From an uncultured Succinivibrio sp. (lineage in GTDB: Bacteria > Pseudomonadota > Gammaproteobacteria > Enterobacterales > Succinivibrionaceae), in NCBI GenBank assembly GCA_900754255.1, contig CAAECI010000126.1, positions 1-15,135 on the forward strand: 15,135 nt of DNA. Reading direction: 5' to 3'. Below, piece by piece: positions 12,851 through 15,135 of the stretch. The position numbers and the translations under genes were made by a program. Under the pieces are notes generated by a model, which ran no database searches, was not told the DNA's origin, and was given only the letters and a program-made list of their open reading frames with translations. Position 1 is the stretch's first letter. Each line of letters starts with the position of its first letter.

Positions 12851-14440
12851 ATGTCAGATCCCAAAATATCCGGCGAAATAAAAAAACGCCGAACCTTCGC
12901 AATTATTTCCCACCCAGATGCCGGTAAAACAACTATTACCGAAAAGGTACTTTTATTTGGGTCCGTAATTCAAAGGGCTGGAGAGGTTAAGGCGCGTGGC
13001 TCTACCGGTACTTTTGCAAAATCCGATTGGATGGATATGGAAAAGGAACGCGGGATATCAGTTTCTACCTCGGTCATGCAGTTTCCTTACAACGGCTGTG
13101 TGATTAATTTGTTGGATACGCCGGGACATGAGGACTTCTCTGAAGATACGTACCGCGTTTTAACGGCAGTAGATTCTTGTCTTATGGTTATCGATGCAGC
13201 CAAGGGCGTTGAGGAAAGAACTCGCAAACTGATGGAGGTTACAAGACTGCGTACTACTCCCATCATAACCTTCATGAACAAGCTCGATCGTGAAACACGT
13301 GATCCATTGGATTTGCTCGATGAGGTTGAGCATGAACTCAATATATTGTGTGCCCCCGTCACCTGGCCGGTAGGATCGGGCAAGAGCTTTAAAGGCGTTT
13401 ATCATTTATTGAAGGATGAAATGTACCTTTATCATTCAGGTGAAGGCTTTCGTATTCAGGAGCGTCATATCATAAAGGGCTTGGATAATCCGGACATAGA
13501 TGTTGCAGTGGGAGAGGATCTGGCATGCAAGCTTCGCGAGGATGTTGAACTCATAAGGGGTGGCTCAAATGAGTTTGATGCTGACGCATATCGTGCAGGT
13601 GATATGACACCGGTATTTTTCGGGACAGCCCTTGGTAATTTCGGTGTGGATTTGATGCTGGACGGATTGACCGCATGGGCTCCGTCTCCGCTAGATCGTC
13701 AATCTGATACTCGTTTGGTCAAGGCTGACGAGCCGAAGCTTACCGGCTTCATTTTTAAGATCCAGGCTAACATGGATCCGCGTCACCATGATCGCATTGC
13801 TTTCATGCGCATTGTGTCCGGAGCTTATCGTAAGGGCATGAAACTTCACAACGTACGTTTAAACAGAGACTCTTCCGTCTCCGATGCCGTAACCTTTATG
13901 GCAGGTGAGCGTGCCCAGGCTGAGTTTGATGTTGCAGGGGATATCATAGGCCTTCACAATCACGGTACCATGCGCATAGGTGATACCTTTACCGAAGGTG
14001 AGAATATGCGTTTCTCGGGTATACCGAATTTCGCACCAGAGCTTTTCAAACGCATTCATTTGCGAGATCCCTTGAAGCAAAAGCAACTTTTAAAGGGACT
14101 GCTACAGCTTTCTGAGGAAGGTGCGGTACAGGTTTTCAGACCTCTCATAAACAATGATCTCATTGTCGGAGCCGTCGGTATGTTGCAATTTGACGTGGTG
14201 GTATCGCGTCTTAAGCACGAATATAACGTGGATGCTCTTTACGAGGAGGTTCCAATTACTACTGCTCGGTGGGTGGACGGTGATGCCAAGGCCTTGGATG
14301 AGCTACGCGATCGAGTGCCACAAAATTTAGCTTTAGACGGTGCCGATTCGTTGACTTATCTCGCATCCTCCGGAGTAAATTTGCATTTGGCGCAGGAACG
14401 CTACCCCAAGGTGAATTTCAGTTCTACACGCGAGCATTGA
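12851..14440 (+). CDS. prfC: Peptide chain release factor 3 (RF3)
   Basis: RF3 is the cytosolic GTPase that removes RF1 or RF2 from the ribosome after peptide release. The 529-residue product, the same length as E. coli RF3, aligns end to end: FAIISHPDAGKTTITEKVLL (P-loop, 17-36), the switch region KSDWMDMEKERGISVSTSVM, DTPGHED (89-95), NKLD (143-146), then the middle barrel with IPNFAPELFKRI, and LKQKQLLKGLLQLSEEGAVQ. It ends in NFSSTREH, near E. coli QFHQTREH. The KSDWMDMEKERGIS form separates RF3 from EF-G and LepA. The start ATG gives the N-terminus without extension. Upstream are several hairpins, one overlapping its ribosome site. A TatD-family gene begins 4 bases after its stop, so the two are probably cotranslated. 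Confidence 0.98.
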   Translation: MSDPKISGEIKKRRTFAIISHPDAGKTTITEKVLLFGSVIQRAGEVKARGSTGTFAKSDWMDMEKERGISVSTSVMQFPYNGCVINLLDTPGHEDFSEDTYRVLTAVDSCLMVIDAAKGVEERTRKLMEVTRLRTTPIITFMNKLDRETRDPLDLLDEVEHELNILCAPVTWPVGSGKSFKGVYHLLKDEMYLYHSGEGFRIQERHIIKGLDNPDIDVAVGEDLACKLREDVELIRGGSNEFDADAYRAGDMTPVFFGTALGNFGVDLMLDGLTAWAPSPLDRQSDTRLVKADEPKLTGFIFKIQANMDPRHHDRIAFMRIVSGAYRKGMKLHNVRLNRDSSVSDAVTFMAGERAQAEFDVAGDIIGLHNHGTMRIGDTFTEGENMRFSGIPNFAPELFKRIHLRDPLKQKQLLKGLLQLSEEGAVQVFRPLINNDLIVGAVGMLQFDVVVSRLKHEYNVDALYEEVPITTARWVDGDAKALDELRDRVPQNLALDGADSLTYLASSGVNLHLAQERYPKVNFSSTREH

Positions 14441-14444
14441 CGTA

Positions 14445-15135
14445 ATGCTTACAGATTGTCATGTACACGTAAGTTTATTCCCAGGACCTCGGGAAATATG
14501 CGAGCAGGCGGCGTTGCATGAAACCTCTTTAATCGGGGTTTCATGCTCTTACGAGGATTCCGTAAGGAATCTTGAGTTCGCCTCCATCGAGGGCTATGAT
14601 GCGATGATAGGAATTCATCCGTGGATGGCTACTCAAAGGGAATTCCCTGCAGAAAGGTTTGAAAAGCTCATATACTACGGTAACGTGCGGGGACTTGGTG
14701 AATGCGGTCTTGATGGAGAACGCTCTCCTCTGAACCTGCAGGATCAAACTCATTTGCTGGCAGGAGCTTTGGAGTTTGCCGACAGATTTGCCCTGCCGCT
14801 TAATTTACATGTTCATCGCGCTCATGCAGAGATGATAAAGCTTTTGCGTGAGTATAAAGAGCGGGGACTTTGCGGCTGCGTGCATAATTTTACCTTCTCA
14901 AAAGAGCTCGCACGCGATTATATCAACTGCAATATGTTTCTGAGCATAGGTCGTCCGCTTTTAAAAAGACCGCGCCGTCTTGTCGAGTCCATGCTCTATG
15001 CTGGACCTCATCGTATTTTGCTTGAGAGCGATTATGATCATTTGAAGGGACCGTTCTACGACGGCGAACTCATTGTCAAGCTTGCTGGTGTTTATGCGCA
15101 GATTTTCGCCATGACCTTTGATGAGGCATGTGCTC
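14445..15135 (+). CDS. TatD-family metal-dependent hydrolase, partial (3' end outside window)
   Basis: The frame is open from the ATG at 14445 to the window edge, 230 codons, just under the roughly 260 usual for this family. TatD proteins are TIM-barrel hydrolases with two metals; several are DNases and others act on D-aminoacyl ends. The expected ligand pattern is visible: D4-x-H6-x-H8 in TDCHVH, E86 in GLGECGLD, H122 in NLHVHRAH, H147 in CVHNF, and D196 in LLESDYD. GIHPW (56-60) replaces the commoner GLHPG, and the usual ETDAP block around the last Asp is altered to ESDYD. The start lies 4 bases after prfC with only a weak ribosome site, suggesting translational coupling. In E. coli the TatD relative yjjV also lies near prfC, so this may be a divergent YjjV-like member. 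Exact substrate unknown. Confidence 0.88.
   Translation, partial: MLTDCHVHVSLFPGPREICEQAALHETSLIGVSCSYEDSVRNLEFASIEGYDAMIGIHPWMATQREFPAERFEKLIYYGNVRGLGECGLDGERSPLNLQDQTHLLAGALEFADRFALPLNLHVHRAHAEMIKLLREYKERGLCGCVHNFTFSKELARDYINCNMFLSIGRPLLKRPRRLVESMLYAGPHRILLESDYDHLKGPFYDGELIVKLAGVYAQIFAMTFDEACA

Noticed and set aside
13087..13405. Minus-strand frames inside prfC
   Set aside because: Shadows of the strongly conserved RF3 coding frame, with no ribosome sites or recognisable motifs.

Overview
The window looks like ordinary chromosome of a fairly AT-rich Gammaproteobacterium. SmpB, S15, PNPase and RF3 align with their Escherichia coli counterparts almost end to end. The order smpB-ssrA and rpsO-pnp is the gammaproteobacterial one, and the tmRNA tag (A)ANDETFALAA is a close variant of the enterobacterial tag. 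A gut or rumen lineage such as the Succinivibrionaceae would fit the mix of housekeeping genes and amino-acid-type transporters, but that is a guess. I see no phage, insertion sequence, CRISPR array or defence locus.

Left part (1-1021, minus strand): smpB is followed by ssrA (tmRNA), which has its own promoter and a clear intrinsic terminator. Together they form the trans-translation ribosome-rescue pair. A 423-base divergent gap leads to a plus-strand chemoreceptor gene (1445-2695) whose product has two membrane segments but almost no periplasmic domain.

Middle (2700-9835, plus strand): rpsO and pnp form the classical ribosomal protein S15 / PNPase pair. The rpsO leader can fold into a hairpin whose loop is perfectly complementary to the bases abutting the Shine-Dalgarno sequence, the layout of an S15 autoregulatory pseudoknot. 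After the pnp terminator come three tandem paralogous sodium:neurotransmitter-symporter (NSS/SNF) genes, closed by a strong terminator. They conserve the sodium-site residues but differ at two predicted substrate-pocket positions, so they may import different amino acids or amines.

Right part (9933-15135, plus strand): a Slt70-type soluble lytic transglycosylase with an unusual K/N/S-rich spacer after its signal peptide, then tRNA-Leu(GAG) with its own promoter and terminator. A gene-free 319-base stretch rich in consecutive hairpins follows, then prfC (release factor 3), and a TatD-family metal-dependent hydrolase that begins 4 bases after prfC and runs off the window end.

Translation quality control dominates the locus: tmRNA/SmpB rescue, S15, PNPase, tRNA-Leu and RF3. 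The most interesting signals are regulatory RNA structures (the rpsO leader and the prfC upstream region), the transporter triplet, and a promoter placed so that its transcript would bypass the pnp terminator. I found no convincing new multi-gene system.
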